This document shows positions 8,196-17,015 of a stretch of 64,000 bases of DNA, piece by piece. Position 1 is the first letter of the stretch. Every line of letters starts with the position of its first letter. Source of the stretch: Streptomyces sp. NBC_00287 (GTDB taxonomy: Bacteria > Actinomycetota > Actinomycetes > Streptomycetales > Streptomycetaceae). Where the stretch lies: assembly GCF_036173105.1 (NCBI RefSeq), contig NZ_CP108053.1:6014001-6078000 (forward strand), written 5' to 3'. Under the pieces are notes generated by a model. It was not told the DNA's origin. It made no database searches and saw nothing but the letters and a program-made list of their open reading frames with translations. The position numbers were made by a program, and so were the translations under genes.

Positions 8196-9881
8196 TTACG
8201 GCAGCGCGTGCACGTGCGGACCCACCGCGTTCGACCAGGCGTTGCCCGCCGTCGCGTCCCAGTTCGTCGACCAGGTCATCGCGCCCCGCAGATCGGGATA
8301 CGTCCTGGACGGCTTGAAGGAACCGCAGTTGGTGCCCTTCGCCAGACAGTCGAGGGCGTTGTTCACCACCGACGGTGACACATACCCGCTGCCCGCGCCC
8401 CGGGTCGAGGCCGGCAGACCCAGGCCCACCTGGGACGGCGACAGACCGCCCTCCAGCTGGATACAGGCGAGGGCGGTCAGGAAGTCCACCGAGCCCTGGC
8501 TGTAGACCTTGCCGTCGCAGCCCAGCATCGAACCGCTGTTGTAGTACTGCATGTTGACGACCGTGAGGATGTCCTTGATGTTCAGCGCGGTCTGGAAGTA
8601 GGAGTTCGACGTCGACTGCATGTCGATGGTCTGCGGCGCCATCGTGATGATCAGCGACGACCCCGCCTTCGAGGAGAGCGACCTGAGCGCCTGCGTCATG
8701 TACGTCGCGTTGAGCCCGTTCTCCAGGTCGATGTCGACGCCGTCGAAGCCGTACTCCTGCATCAGCGTGTACACCGAGTTGGCGAAGTTCGTGGCCGACG
8801 CGGAGTCGTTCACCGCCACCGTGCCCCGCTCACCGCCGACCGAGATGATGACCTTCTTCCCGGCTGCCTTCTTCGCCTGGATGTCCGCCTTGAACTGGGC
8901 CACGGTGTAGCCGCCGAGCCCCGCCGAGTCCAGGTTGAAGGTCACCGCGCCCGGAGTCCCGGTCGCGTCGGCGAAGGCCACCGCGATGATGTCGTACTGC
9001 GACTGGACGTCCGAGAGTTTCTGCACGGTCGCGCCGTTGTTGAAGTTCTGCCAGTACCCGGTCACCGCGTGCTTCGGCAGCGCGGGGCCCGTCGGAGTCG
9101 CGGTCGTCGTCCCGGTCACCGCCGCCGACTTCGGCGACTCACCGGCCGAGTTGGTCGCCGTGATCTGGAAGGAGTACGACGTGGAGGCCGCGAGCCCGGT
9201 CACGGTCGCCGACGTACCGCTGACCGCCGTGACCTTGGTGCCGTTGCGGTAGACGTTGTAGCCGGTCGCGCCCGAGACCGTGTTCCAGGCCAGGGAGATC
9301 GACGACGAGCTCCGCCCGGACACCGTCACCCCGCTCGGCGCCCCCGGGATCGTCGGCGCCGGGTCGGTGCCGCCGCCCCCGTCGGGGCCGAACACCGAGA
9401 GGTCGTCGGCGTAGTAGGCAGCCTGTCCGTACCAGCCGTGGGTGTACACGGTCACCGACCTGGTCGCGGAACCGGTGGTGAAGGTGGTGGTCAGCTGCTT
9501 CCAGCTGCTGGAGTCCGGCGTCCACGTCGATACGTCCGTGGTGCCGGTGCCGGTCACGCCCAGATAGGCGTATCCGCCCTGCACCCAGGCGCTGAGCGTG
9601 TACGTCGAGTTCGGCTGGACCGCCACCGCCTGGGTACAGCGGGCGTTGTCCTGCCCGGCCGGGGTCGCCTTCAGGGCGGCCGAGCCGCCGTGCACCGGCG
9701 AGGAGACGGCCGTACCGCTGCTCGCGGAGCAGGTCCAGTTGGTCAGGCCGGACTCGAAGCCGGCGTTCTTGGCGTTGTTGACATCGGCGGCGGACGCCTG
9801 GCCGGTGCCCGCGAAGGAGAGGGCGAGGGCCGCGAGGACGGCACCCGTCATGAGACGTGTCGATCGTCTGCGTATGAACAT
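8196..9881 (-). CDS. GH18 chitinase with CBM and FnIII domains
   Basis: This secreted 561-residue enzyme hydrolyses chitin. Domains in order are a signal peptide (1-31), a jelly-roll carbohydrate-binding module (about 35-165), a Gly/Asp/Pro linker, a fibronectin type III domain (about 178-262) and a GH18 catalytic domain (270-561). The GH18 signature DGVDIDLE is at 380-387, with E387 as the proton donor; ISVGGERG is the second conserved strand. The ATG at 9881 has no clear Shine-Dalgarno. A DasR-type operator lies 12-25 bases upstream, so N-acetylglucosamine-linked control is very likely. The gene converges on the Nramp-family gene. Confidence 0.95.
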   Translation of the reverse strand: MFIRRRSTRLMTGAVLAALALSFAGTGQASAADVNNAKNAGFESGLTNWTCSASSGTAVSSPVHGGSAALKATPAGQDNARCTQAVAVQPNSTYTLSAWVQGGYAYLGVTGTGTTDVSTWTPDSSSWKQLTTTFTTGSATRSVTVYTHGWYGQAAYYADDLSVFGPDGGGGTDPAPTIPGAPSGVTVSGRSSSSISLAWNTVSGATGYNVYRNGTKVTAVSGTSATVTGLAASTSYSFQITATNSAGESPKSAAVTGTTTATPTGPALPKHAVTGYWQNFNNGATVQKLSDVQSQYDIIAVAFADATGTPGAVTFNLDSAGLGGYTVAQFKADIQAKKAAGKKVIISVGGERGTVAVNDSASATNFANSVYTLMQEYGFDGVDIDLENGLNATYMTQALRSLSSKAGSSLIITMAPQTIDMQSTSNSYFQTALNIKDILTVVNMQYYNSGSMLGCDGKVYSQGSVDFLTALACIQLEGGLSPSQVGLGLPASTRGAGSGYVSPSVVNNALDCLAKGTNCGSFKPSRTYPDLRGAMTWSTNWDATAGNAWSNAVGPHVHALP

Positions 9882-9892
9882 GTCAAATTAAG

Positions 9893-9906
9893 TTGGTCCA
9901 GACCAA
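9893..9906. promoter_or_regulatory. DasR-like operator (dre) of the chitinase gene
   Basis: TTGGTCCAGACCAA is an inverted repeat (TTGGTC / GACCAA around CA). It closely matches the known dre core TGGTCTAGACCA bound by the GntR-family repressor DasR in front of Streptomyces chitinase genes. A TTGACA hexamer (complement of 9913-9918) stands just upstream and the AT-rich TTAATTTG just downstream on the chitinase strand. The operator would therefore occlude the promoter. Confidence 0.85.
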
Positions 9907-10101
9907 TCCTCTTGTCAAGAGGAGCCGCCGAGATGCTCAACCTGCCCCGTTTTGACGCAACTTGTGAAACGGCAGTTCCTCCATAGCTACAGAAACGCTG
10001 TTCTCCGGTCATGGACCCGTGGATACAGTGCTCAGGTAGTCACGCAGTGAAGTCGACTGTGTGTCCTGGGTGTACCGGGCATGGGGAGTGGGGAGCTGCG
10101 C

Positions 10102-10938
10102 GTGCCAACTGCCATCGCCGTGACCAGTGCCGACCTGGCGCTGCCGCCACAGGACGAACGGACCGTCCCCGCCGTCGTGCTCCAGGGCCTGGACCGGCAA
10201 CCGCTCGACCGGTCCTTGAGCGCCCTTCAAGCGGTCGTCGAGCAGTACGGCCATGTCATCGTCGTCTGCTCCGGGGCGCTCGACCCCGCCGTGGAGCGCC
10301 GACTGCACACCCTGCGCTCCCTCATGGAGAGCGACCGGATCGCCCTGTTCCGCCCCGAACTGCCGCCGCTCGGACTCGCCGTCCTGGTCCGCCAGTTGCG
10401 GCAGCTCGCCTCCTGCGACCTCAGCCCGGGCGTGCTCGCCTCGGCGGGCCGGCTGCTCACCCACTACATCCACGCCGGGGCGCTCCTCGGCTCCGTCGCC
10501 AAGCTCGACCGGGTCCCCGTCGGGCTCAAGTCCCACGCCAAGTCCTGGGTCCCGGGCGCCCACTTCGGCGTACTCGCCCACCCCGAGCCCCAGCTGGTCC
10601 GGATCGGCCCCGAAGCCGCCCTGGCCGGACCGGAGTTCGGCACCCGGATGCTCGTCGCCAGAGGCCAGCTCCAGTCCGACTGGGTCACCGACACCCTCGC
10701 CAAGTCCTGGAACGTCCAGGGCCTGCGCGAGGTGCCGCTGCCCGCCGAGTCGGCGCAGTGGTGGGGGACGGGCCGGCTGATCGAGTTCTGCGCCTACCTG
10801 TCCGACCTGTCCGTGCTGTACCAGCTCGTCACCTCGGTCCGCCAGAGCGCCTGCCACTGGTGCGGCATCGACGTCATCGGCGACCGCTGTGTGTTCTGCT
10901 CCGCGACCCCGCCCGTACCCGAGATCCGCGCAGGCTGA
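10102..10938 (+). CDS. Tad-locus hypothetical with C-terminal zinc ribbon
   Basis: I choose the GTG at 10102, which has GGGGAG six bases upstream, over the ATG at 10081. The 278-residue product has an alpha/beta N-terminal half (VPAVVLQGL, HVIVVCSGAL) and a Leu-rich middle. A short C-terminal cysteine knuckle CHWCG then spaced CVFC (about residues 251-265) probably binds zinc. There is no signal peptide. It directly precedes the CpaB gene and shares its direction, so it may be a cytoplasmic regulator or assembly factor of the pilus. I do not recognise a characterised family. Confidence 0.75.
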   Translation: MPTAIAVTSADLALPPQDERTVPAVVLQGLDRQPLDRSLSALQAVVEQYGHVIVVCSGALDPAVERRLHTLRSLMESDRIALFRPELPPLGLAVLVRQLRQLASCDLSPGVLASAGRLLTHYIHAGALLGSVAKLDRVPVGLKSHAKSWVPGAHFGVLAHPEPQLVRIGPEAALAGPEFGTRMLVARGQLQSDWVTDTLAKSWNVQGLREVPLPAESAQWWGTGRLIEFCAYLSDLSVLYQLVTSVRQSACHWCGIDVIGDRCVFCSATPPVPEIRAG

Positions 10939-11001
10939 CCGAACCCGTCAGGCCGCATCAGACCGATTCCGACCGATTCCCCCAATGAGGTTGCACGGTT
11001 C

Positions 11002-11709
11002 ATGAACTCCCGTCAGCGCCGCGGCGTGATACTCCTGATCCTGTCGGTCGTCTGCGCCCTCGGCGCCTTCGCCGGCGTGCTGTCCGTCATCAACGACGCC
11101 GAGTCCAAGGTCGGCCCCGAGGTCACCGCCTACCGGCTCAAGGCGGACATCGACCCGTACTCGCCGCTCGGCGCGGGCCAGTTCGAGAAGATCTCGATGC
11201 CCGAGCGCTGGCTGTCCGAGAACGCCGTCACCGACCTCCGTGACATCCAGGGCAAGATCGCGGTGACGACCCTGAAGAAGGGCTCCCTGCTCCAGAGCGA
11301 CATGATCGTGGCCCAGCCCGAGCTGGAGCCGGGGCAGCAGGAGGTCGCCATCATGATCGACGCGGCGACCGGCGTCGCGGGCAAGATCACACCGGGCGCC
11401 AGGGTCAACGTGTACGCCACCTTCGAGGGCGCGCGCGAGGGCGATCCCGCCCAGTCCAAGATCATCGTCACCAACGCCCGGGTTCTCGACGTGGGCGATC
11501 TGACCCCCCTGCAACCCGACGCCGACGACCGCACCCGTCAGCCCACCGACGCCGTCCCGATCACCTTCGCGCTGTCCACCATCGACGCCCAGCGCCTCAC
11601 GTACGCCGAGTCGTTCGCCCAGCGGGTCCGGCTCGCGCTGGTGGCGCCCGGCAGCGACACCACGGTCCCCGAGTCGGACCGGACGTACGAACTCGCGAAG
11701 GACAAGTGA
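11002..11709 (+). CDS. cpaB: CpaB/RcpC-type SAF-domain pilus protein
   Basis: This 235-residue protein has an N-terminal membrane anchor (VILLILSVVCALGAFAGVL) followed by an SAF domain (YRLKADIDPYSPL, then TTLKKGSLL). A second CpaB-type region starts QEVAIMIDAATGVAGKITPGARVNVYA. CpaB/RcpC proteins belong to Flp pilus machines. In Gram-negative bacteria they sit at the secretin, which streptomycetes lack, so here the domain presumably acts outside the cytoplasmic membrane. The gene lies nine bases before tadZ in a tightly packed operon. Confidence 0.88.
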   Translation: MNSRQRRGVILLILSVVCALGAFAGVLSVINDAESKVGPEVTAYRLKADIDPYSPLGAGQFEKISMPERWLSENAVTDLRDIQGKIAVTTLKKGSLLQSDMIVAQPELEPGQQEVAIMIDAATGVAGKITPGARVNVYATFEGAREGDPAQSKIIVTNARVLDVGDLTPLQPDADDRTRQPTDAVPITFALSTIDAQRLTYAESFAQRVRLALVAPGSDTTVPESDRTYELAKDK

Positions 11710-11718
11710 GAGGCCCGC

Positions 11719-12957
11719 ATGCCCACGAGGATCCTCCCGGCGGTCGGTGACGCGGACGCGGTCCGTTCGGTCACGACCCTGCTCAGCCAGCTCCCGGACG
11801 CCGAGCCGGTGGCCCCGGTGGTCGACTCCACCCAGCTGATCGACACCCTCGCCCGGCTGGCCGCCGAGTCCGTCGACGAACTGCCCGAGGTGGTCGTCGT
11901 CCACGAACGCATCGGCCCGGTCCCGGCCCTGGAACTGATCCGCGAAGTCGCCCTGCGCTTCCCGGCGGTCGGCGTCATCCTCGTCACCTCGGACGCGTCC
12001 CCCGGCCTCTTCCAGGCGGCCATGGACTACGGGGCGCGGGGCCTGGTGGCGCTGCCTCTGTCGTACGAGGAACTCGCCAGCCGAGTCCAGGCGGTCGCCT
12101 CCTGGTCGGCGGGCGTACGGCGTCATCTCGGCGGCGCCCTCGAGGTGTTCACCGGCGTCGGCGGCACCGTCGTCACGGTGAGCGGCGCGAAGGGCGGGGT
12201 CGGGACGACGCTGGTGTCGATCCAACTCGCCCTCGCCGCCCAGGCCTCCGGCCGTCCCGCCGCTCTGCTCGACATGGACCTCCAGACCGGGGACATCGCC
12301 GCCTACCTGGACGTCCAGTTCCGCCGCTCCGTCGTTGACCTCGCCACCATCACCGACATCTCCCCGCGCGTCCTGGCCGACGCCGTCTTCCGCCATGACA
12401 CCGGGCTCGCCCTGCTGCTCGCGCCGGGCGACGGCGAACGCGGCGAGGAGGTGACCGATCGCGCGGCCCGCCAGATCGTCAGCGCCCTGCGCTCCCGCTA
12501 CGAGGTCGTGATCGTCGACTGCGGCGCCCAGCTCAGCGGCGCGGGAGCGGCGGTCGTGGAGATGGCGGACATGGCGTTGCTGGTCACCACCCCCGACGTG
12601 GTCGCCGTCCGGGGCGCCAAACGGGCCGTACGCATGTGGGACCGCCTCCAGGTCCGCAAGGCGGAGGAGACCACGGTCGTCGTCAACCGGCACACCCGCG
12701 GGACCGAGATCCAGCCCCCGCTGATCCAGAAGATCACCGGCACCGGTCTTGCGGCCACCGCGATTCCGTCGAACTTCAAGGAGCTCCAGGGCGCCGTGGA
12801 CGCGGGCCGGCTCCACGAACTGGACGCCAAGAGCACCGTCAAACAGGCCCTGTGGACCCTCGCGGGCGAACTGGACCTGGTCAAGGCCGCGGCGGTCGAC
12901 CGCAGGGGTGGGCGGGGCTCGGTGAGCTTCCGCCGCCGCAAGGAGATCGGGGGGTAG
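11719..12957 (+). CDS. tadZ: TadZ/CpaE-like MinD-family ATPase
   Basis: The 412-residue protein has an N-terminal receiver-like domain (about 1-130; VVVVHERIG, VILVTSD) lacking an obvious phosphate-accepting role. It is followed by a ParA/MinD-type ATPase with a deviant Walker A SGAKGGVGTT (155-164), LLDMDLQTGD and VIVDCGAQLSGAG. TadZ/CpaE proteins place the Tad machine at a site in the cell. It follows cpaB by nine bases and its stop nearly touches the next start. Confidence 0.9.
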   Translation: MPTRILPAVGDADAVRSVTTLLSQLPDAEPVAPVVDSTQLIDTLARLAAESVDELPEVVVVHERIGPVPALELIREVALRFPAVGVILVTSDASPGLFQAAMDYGARGLVALPLSYEELASRVQAVASWSAGVRRHLGGALEVFTGVGGTVVTVSGAKGGVGTTLVSIQLALAAQASGRPAALLDMDLQTGDIAAYLDVQFRRSVVDLATITDISPRVLADAVFRHDTGLALLLAPGDGERGEEVTDRAARQIVSALRSRYEVVIVDCGAQLSGAGAAVVEMADMALLVTTPDVVAVRGAKRAVRMWDRLQVRKAEETTVVVNRHTRGTEIQPPLIQKITGTGLAATAIPSNFKELQGAVDAGRLHELDAKSTVKQALWTLAGELDLVKAAAVDRRGGRGSVSFRRRKEIGG

Positions 12958-12959
12958 GC

Positions 12960-13346
12960 ATGCGCGCACTCCGCCGCGGCGACGACCGGGGCCAGGTCAC
13001 GATCGAGTTCCTCGGCATGACTCCGCTGATCATCCTGACGCTGGTGCTGCTGTGGCAGTGCGCGCTGCTCGGCTACACCTTCACGCTCGCCGGAAACGCC
13101 GCCGACGAGGCGGTACGGGCGGGTACCGCCGCGGACCCCGGTGCCCGGCAGGGCGCATGCCAGGCCGCCGGGCTGGACAAGCTGCCGGGTGCGTGGGAGG
13201 GCGGCGCGCAGGTGGAGTGCGCGACGGGCGGGGGGTATGTGACGGCCGAGGTCCGGCTGGAGGTCCCGGTGCTGTTTCCGGGGTCGATCGGGTTCCCGTT
13301 CACGGTGGAGGGGCATGCGGGGGCGGTTGAGGAGGCGACGGACTGA
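12960..13346 (+). CDS. TadE-like minor pseudopilin
   Basis: This 128-residue protein starts at an ATG two bases after the tadZ stop. A basic leader RRGDDRGQ precedes VTIEFLGM and a long hydrophobic helix (about 20-45). This is the class IV-like prepilin arrangement, with the conserved Glu five residues after the probable cleavage point. The remainder is a small extracellular domain with two cysteines (residues 67 and 87) that could form a disulfide. It is probably a minor pilin or assembly factor of the Flp pilus. Confidence 0.85.
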   Translation: MRALRRGDDRGQVTIEFLGMTPLIILTLVLLWQCALLGYTFTLAGNAADEAVRAGTAADPGARQGACQAAGLDKLPGAWEGGAQVECATGGGYVTAEVRLEVPVLFPGSIGFPFTVEGHAGAVEEATD

Positions 13347-13347
13347 G

Positions 13348-13800
13348 ATGTCGTACGGGCGCTTTCGCCGTGGCCGTGGCCAGGGGGCCGTGTTTCGGCG
13401 TGACCGTGGCCGTGGCCGGGTGGGTCTGTTTCGCCGTGGCCGCTGCCAGATGGGCCTGCCTCGCCGTGACCGTGGCCAAGTGGCACTGGAGTACCTGGGG
13501 TTCATCCCCATCCTCGTCCTGGTCGCCATGGCGGCCGTACAGATCGGCCTCATCGCCTATACCGCTCAGCAGGCGGGCACCGCCGCGCGTGCCGGAGCGC
13601 GCAGTGCCTCGCTGGACGGGCCGTTCGCCCAGGACTGTCAGGCCGCGGTGAGCGGCTGGCTGGCCGACGGGACCGCGTGCGCGAGCGCCGGGCTCGGCGA
13701 CGAGGTGCGGGTCACCGCGACCGTCGACATCCCGTCCATAGTCCCCGGCTGGGACTTCGGCGACGCCACCAAGTCCGCCACCATGCCGCTCGACCACTGA
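13348..13800 (+). CDS. TadE-like pseudopilin with repeated basic leader
   Basis: The 150-residue product begins one base after the previous stop. The pseudopilin core RGQVALEYLGF plus a hydrophobic helix sits at about residues 40-70. It is preceded by an Arg-rich leader made of imperfect copies of the junction: FRRGRGQGAV, FRRDRGRGRVGL, FRRGRCQMGL, PRRDRGQVAL. The DNA shows the same units 30, 36 and 30 bases apart (13363, 13393, 13429, 13459). An ATG at 13450 would give a leader of normal length, so the true start is uncertain. The C-terminal domain carries two cysteines. Confidence 0.82.
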   Translation: MSYGRFRRGRGQGAVFRRDRGRGRVGLFRRGRCQMGLPRRDRGQVALEYLGFIPILVLVAMAAVQIGLIAYTAQQAGTAARAGARSASLDGPFAQDCQAAVSGWLADGTACASAGLGDEVRVTATVDIPSIVPGWDFGDATKSATMPLDH

Positions 13801-13814
13801 GGAGCACGAGAGCC

Positions 13815-15152
13815 ATGAGCCTGCGGGCACGGATCAACTCCCCCGAGGAGAACGGACACAGGGGCGAGGACGGCCATCTGGTCGCCTCCTACCGGGCCAA
13901 GCTCCTGGAGGAGATCGACCTCGCGGAGATGAGTTCGCTCGCCGCGGCCGAACGCCGGGCCCGTCTGGAACGCGTCCTCGGCCACATCATCAGCCGCGAG
14001 GGCCCGGTGCTGTCGACGGTCGAGCGCTCGCAGCTGATCCGCAGGGTGGTGGACGAGGCGCTGGGCCTCGGCATCCTGGAGCCACTGCTGGAGGACGCGT
14101 CGATCACCGAGATCATGGTGAACGGCCCGGACGCGATCTTCGTGGAACGGGGAGGCCGGGTCGAGCAGTTGCCGCTCCGCTTCCCCTCCCACGACCAGCT
14201 GATGCAGACCATCGAGCGAATCGTGTCGACGGTGAACCGCAGGGTGGACGAGTCGAACCCGATGGTGGACGCGCGCCTGCCGTCGGGAGAGCGCGTGAAC
14301 GTGATCATCCCGCCGCTGTCGCTGACCGGCGCGACCCTGACCATCCGCCGCTTCCCCCGCTCTTTCACCCTGCACGAGATGATCGGCCTGGGCTCGCTCG
14401 ACGAGCACATGGTGTATCTGCTGGCGGGCCTGGTGCAGGCCAAGTTCAACATCATCGTCTCGGGCGCGACCGGCACGGGGAAGACGACGCTGCTCAACGC
14501 GCTCTCGGGCCTGATCCCCGAGGTGGAGCGCATCATCACGATCGAGGACTCGGCCGAACTCCAGCTCCAGCAGGGCCATGTGATCCGCCTCGAGTCCCGC
14601 CCCCCGAACGTGGAGGGCCAGGGCAGGGTCACCATCCGCGACCTGGTCCGCAACTCCCTGCGGATGCGCCCCGACCGCATAGTCGTGGGTGAGGTCCGGG
14701 GCGGCGAGTCCTTGGACATGCTCCAGGCGATGTCGACCGGCCACGACGGCTCTCTCGCCACCGTGCACGCCAACAGCACGGAGGACGCGTTGATGCGCCT
14801 GAAAACCCTGGCCTCGATGTCCGACGTAGAGGTCCCCTTCGAGGCGCTGCACGACCAGATCAACAGCGCGATCGACGTCATCATCCAGCTCACCCGCTTC
14901 GCCGACGGCGCCCGCCGGATCACCGAGATCGCCATCCTCGACAGCCACGGCGGCGAACCGTACCGACTGGCCACGGTCGCCCGCTTCCACGCCCAGCCGA
15001 TGGCGGCGGACGGCCGGGTCTACGGCGCCTTCGAGTACTACCCCCTCCCGCCCCGCACCGCGGACCGCCTCTACATGGCGAACCAGCCGGTGCCACAGGC
15101 GTTCGGGGTGGCGCGGTCCACGGAGCAGTTGGCCATCCGAGCGGCGAGGTAG
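13815..15152 (+). CDS. tadA: TadA/CpaF secretion ATPase
   Basis: This 445-residue hexameric ATPase powers Flp pilus assembly from the cytoplasmic side. Walker A is GATGTGKTT (217-225). An Asp box IITIEDSAEL, a Walker B-like RIVVGEVRGGE and a His box STGHDGSLATVHAN follow, all typical of type II/IV secretion ATPases of the CpaF branch. The N-terminal domain (1-130) is helical. The start is the ATG at 13815, following GAGGAGCACGAGAGCC. TadB and TadC follow directly. Confidence 0.95.
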   Translation: MSLRARINSPEENGHRGEDGHLVASYRAKLLEEIDLAEMSSLAAAERRARLERVLGHIISREGPVLSTVERSQLIRRVVDEALGLGILEPLLEDASITEIMVNGPDAIFVERGGRVEQLPLRFPSHDQLMQTIERIVSTVNRRVDESNPMVDARLPSGERVNVIIPPLSLTGATLTIRRFPRSFTLHEMIGLGSLDEHMVYLLAGLVQAKFNIIVSGATGTGKTTLLNALSGLIPEVERIITIEDSAELQLQQGHVIRLESRPPNVEGQGRVTIRDLVRNSLRMRPDRIVVGEVRGGESLDMLQAMSTGHDGSLATVHANSTEDALMRLKTLASMSDVEVPFEALHDQINSAIDVIIQLTRFADGARRITEIAILDSHGGEPYRLATVARFHAQPMAADGRVYGAFEYYPLPPRTADRLYMANQPVPQAFGVARSTEQLAIRAAR

Positions 15153-15162
15153 GGAGGAACCG

Positions 15163-16107
15163 ATGGAGTTCGAGACGCTGATCACGCTGACCACCGGGAT
15201 TTCATTGCTGACCTGCGCCCTCGCGGTGGCCGGCGTCCATGCCTACGCGGCCGGCCGGGCCCAGCGCCAGGCACTGGTGGAGCGACTGTCCTCCTCGGGC
15301 CAGATCGCTGTGGGGGGCCGCAGGCGCCGCTTCGGCGACCTGGACCGCAGACTGCGCCGTACGAAGCTGGGCCGCAAGCTGGAACTGCGGCTGGCGGCGA
15401 CGGGCCTGGATGTGACGCCGGGGGAGTTCTTCGTCTACATGCTGACGGCGGTGGCGGGCCTGTGGCTGGTGGGCCAGGCGACGCTGGCGCCGTTCTTCGG
15501 CCCGATAGCCGGGATGTTGGGGGTGTGGGCGGCGGTCCAGTTCCTGAACTGGCAGCGGCAGAAGCGCATCGAGCGCTTCATCAACCAACTCCCGGAGTTG
15601 GCCCGCATCCTGGCGAACGCGACCCAAGCGGGTCTCGCCCTCCGCACGGCCATCGGCATGGCGGCGGAGGAGCTGGAGGCCCCGGCGGGCGAGGAACTGG
15701 CCAAGGTGGCCAACCAGCTGGCGATCGGCGCCTCGATGGACGACGCGCTGGGCGAGCTGGCGGACCGACTTCCGTCCCGCGAACTCGTCGTCCTGGTGAC
15801 GACCCTCGTCCTCTCGAACAGGGCGGGCGGCCAGGTGGTCAGCGCCCTGCGCAACCTCACGGAGACCCTGGAGGAGCGCAAGGAGACCCGCCGGGAGATC
15901 CGCACCCAACTCTCCCAGGTGAGCATGACCTCGTACGCCGTCCCGGCCCTCGGCATCGGATCCCTGTTCCTGATGAACGGCGTGAAGGACGGCGCGCTCG
16001 ACCGTATGACGGGCTCACCGGCGGGACAGGTGGCGGTGATCGTCGCGTTCGCCCTGTACGCGATCGGCTTCGTGATGATCCGGCGCCTGTCGCGGATCGA
16101 CGTCTGA
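15163..16107 (+). CDS. tadB: TadB inner-membrane pilus protein
   Basis: This 314-residue integral membrane protein of the GspF superfamily forms the platform on which TadA acts. An N-terminal helix (residues 3-28), two central helices (about 88-125) and two C-terminal helices (about 260-312) flank the T2SSF domain. That domain has INQLPELARILANATQAG and LAIGASMDDALGELADRLP motifs. It starts ten bases after the tadA stop with AGGGAGGAACC as ribosome binding site. Confidence 0.93.
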   Translation: MEFETLITLTTGISLLTCALAVAGVHAYAAGRAQRQALVERLSSSGQIAVGGRRRRFGDLDRRLRRTKLGRKLELRLAATGLDVTPGEFFVYMLTAVAGLWLVGQATLAPFFGPIAGMLGVWAAVQFLNWQRQKRIERFINQLPELARILANATQAGLALRTAIGMAAEELEAPAGEELAKVANQLAIGASMDDALGELADRLPSRELVVLVTTLVLSNRAGGQVVSALRNLTETLEERKETRREIRTQLSQVSMTSYAVPALGIGSLFLMNGVKDGALDRMTGSPAGQVAVIVAFALYAIGFVMIRRLSRIDV

Positions 16108-16118
16108 GAGGGGCTGAC

Positions 16119-17006
16119 ATGGCACTGCTGCTGGCCCTGCTGATGGGCGTGAGCGTGTGGGGCGTCTTCGCGGGAATCCGCATGTACCGGGCGGACGCGA
16201 AACTGCCGGGTGACTTGCAGCTGGCGCTGGAGGTGGGCGCCACGCGCACGGGCGCGGTGGACTCCCTCATCGACCGCATGGGCATGCGGTACGCGCCCGC
16301 GGTGCTGCGCCTGATGGGCCCCAAGCAGGTGGCGAAGTACCGCCGCAAGATCGACCTGGCGGGCAACCCCGGGGGCCTGACGATCGACCGCTACGCGGCG
16401 CGCCGAGCGGTGTACGGCTTCCTGGGCGCGGTGGGCGGACTGGTGTTCCTGATGAGGGGCCAGTACCTGGTGACTCTGCTCCTGTTCGCCTTCGGCGCGT
16501 TCTGGACGGAGGTAGGAATCTGGTCGGCGATCCGGATCCGCAAGGACGTCATCGAACGGACGCTGCCGGACTTCCTCGACGTACTGGCGGTGGTGGTGAG
16601 CGCGGGCCTGGGCTTCCGCCAGGCCCTCGACCGCGTGGCCTCGCGCTACGAGGGCCCCTGGGCGGACGAACTGCGCATCACGCTCCGCCAGATGGACCTC
16701 GGCATGAGCCGCCGCCAGGCCTTCGCGGAACTCCGTCGCCGCAACGACTCGGAACAGGTCGCCATGTTCGTAACGGCACTCCAGCAGGGGGAGGAGCTGG
16801 GGGCGCCGATCGTGGACACGCTGGTGGCCCTGGCGAAGGACATGCGCAGAACGGACGCCCAGAACGCCCGCCGGAAGGCGGCGAGGGCGGTACCCAAGGC
16901 CACGATGATGATCACGACGTTCATGGTCCCGGCCACGATGATCCTGTTGGGGGCGGGGTTGCTGCTGGGGTCTGGGACGGACTTCGGGTCCATTACGGGG
17001 GAGTAG
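16119..17006 (+). CDS. tadC: TadC inner-membrane pilus protein
   Basis: This 295-residue GspF-superfamily partner of TadB contains LPDFLDVLAVVVSAGLGFRQALDRV and GEELGAPIVDTLVALA, the signature T2SSF segments. Membrane helices lie near the N-terminus, at about 105-135 and at the C-terminus. It starts twelve bases after the tadB stop behind GAGGGGCTGAC. The arrangement tadA-tadB-tadC is the invariant core of Tad loci. Confidence 0.93.
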   Translation: MALLLALLMGVSVWGVFAGIRMYRADAKLPGDLQLALEVGATRTGAVDSLIDRMGMRYAPAVLRLMGPKQVAKYRRKIDLAGNPGGLTIDRYAARRAVYGFLGAVGGLVFLMRGQYLVTLLLFAFGAFWTEVGIWSAIRIRKDVIERTLPDFLDVLAVVVSAGLGFRQALDRVASRYEGPWADELRITLRQMDLGMSRRQAFAELRRRNDSEQVAMFVTALQQGEELGAPIVDTLVALAKDMRRTDAQNARRKAARAVPKATMMITTFMVPATMILLGAGLLLGSGTDFGSITGE

Positions 17007-17015
17007 GGGATCGGG

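Noticed and set aside
10948-12969. Minus-strand 673-residue open frame
   Set aside because: It is antisense to cpaB and tadZ, whose domains and Walker motifs are unmistakable; the antisense frame shows only GC-driven composition.
13638-15194. Minus-strand 518-residue open frame
   Set aside because: It is antisense to tadA, which has intact ATPase motifs.
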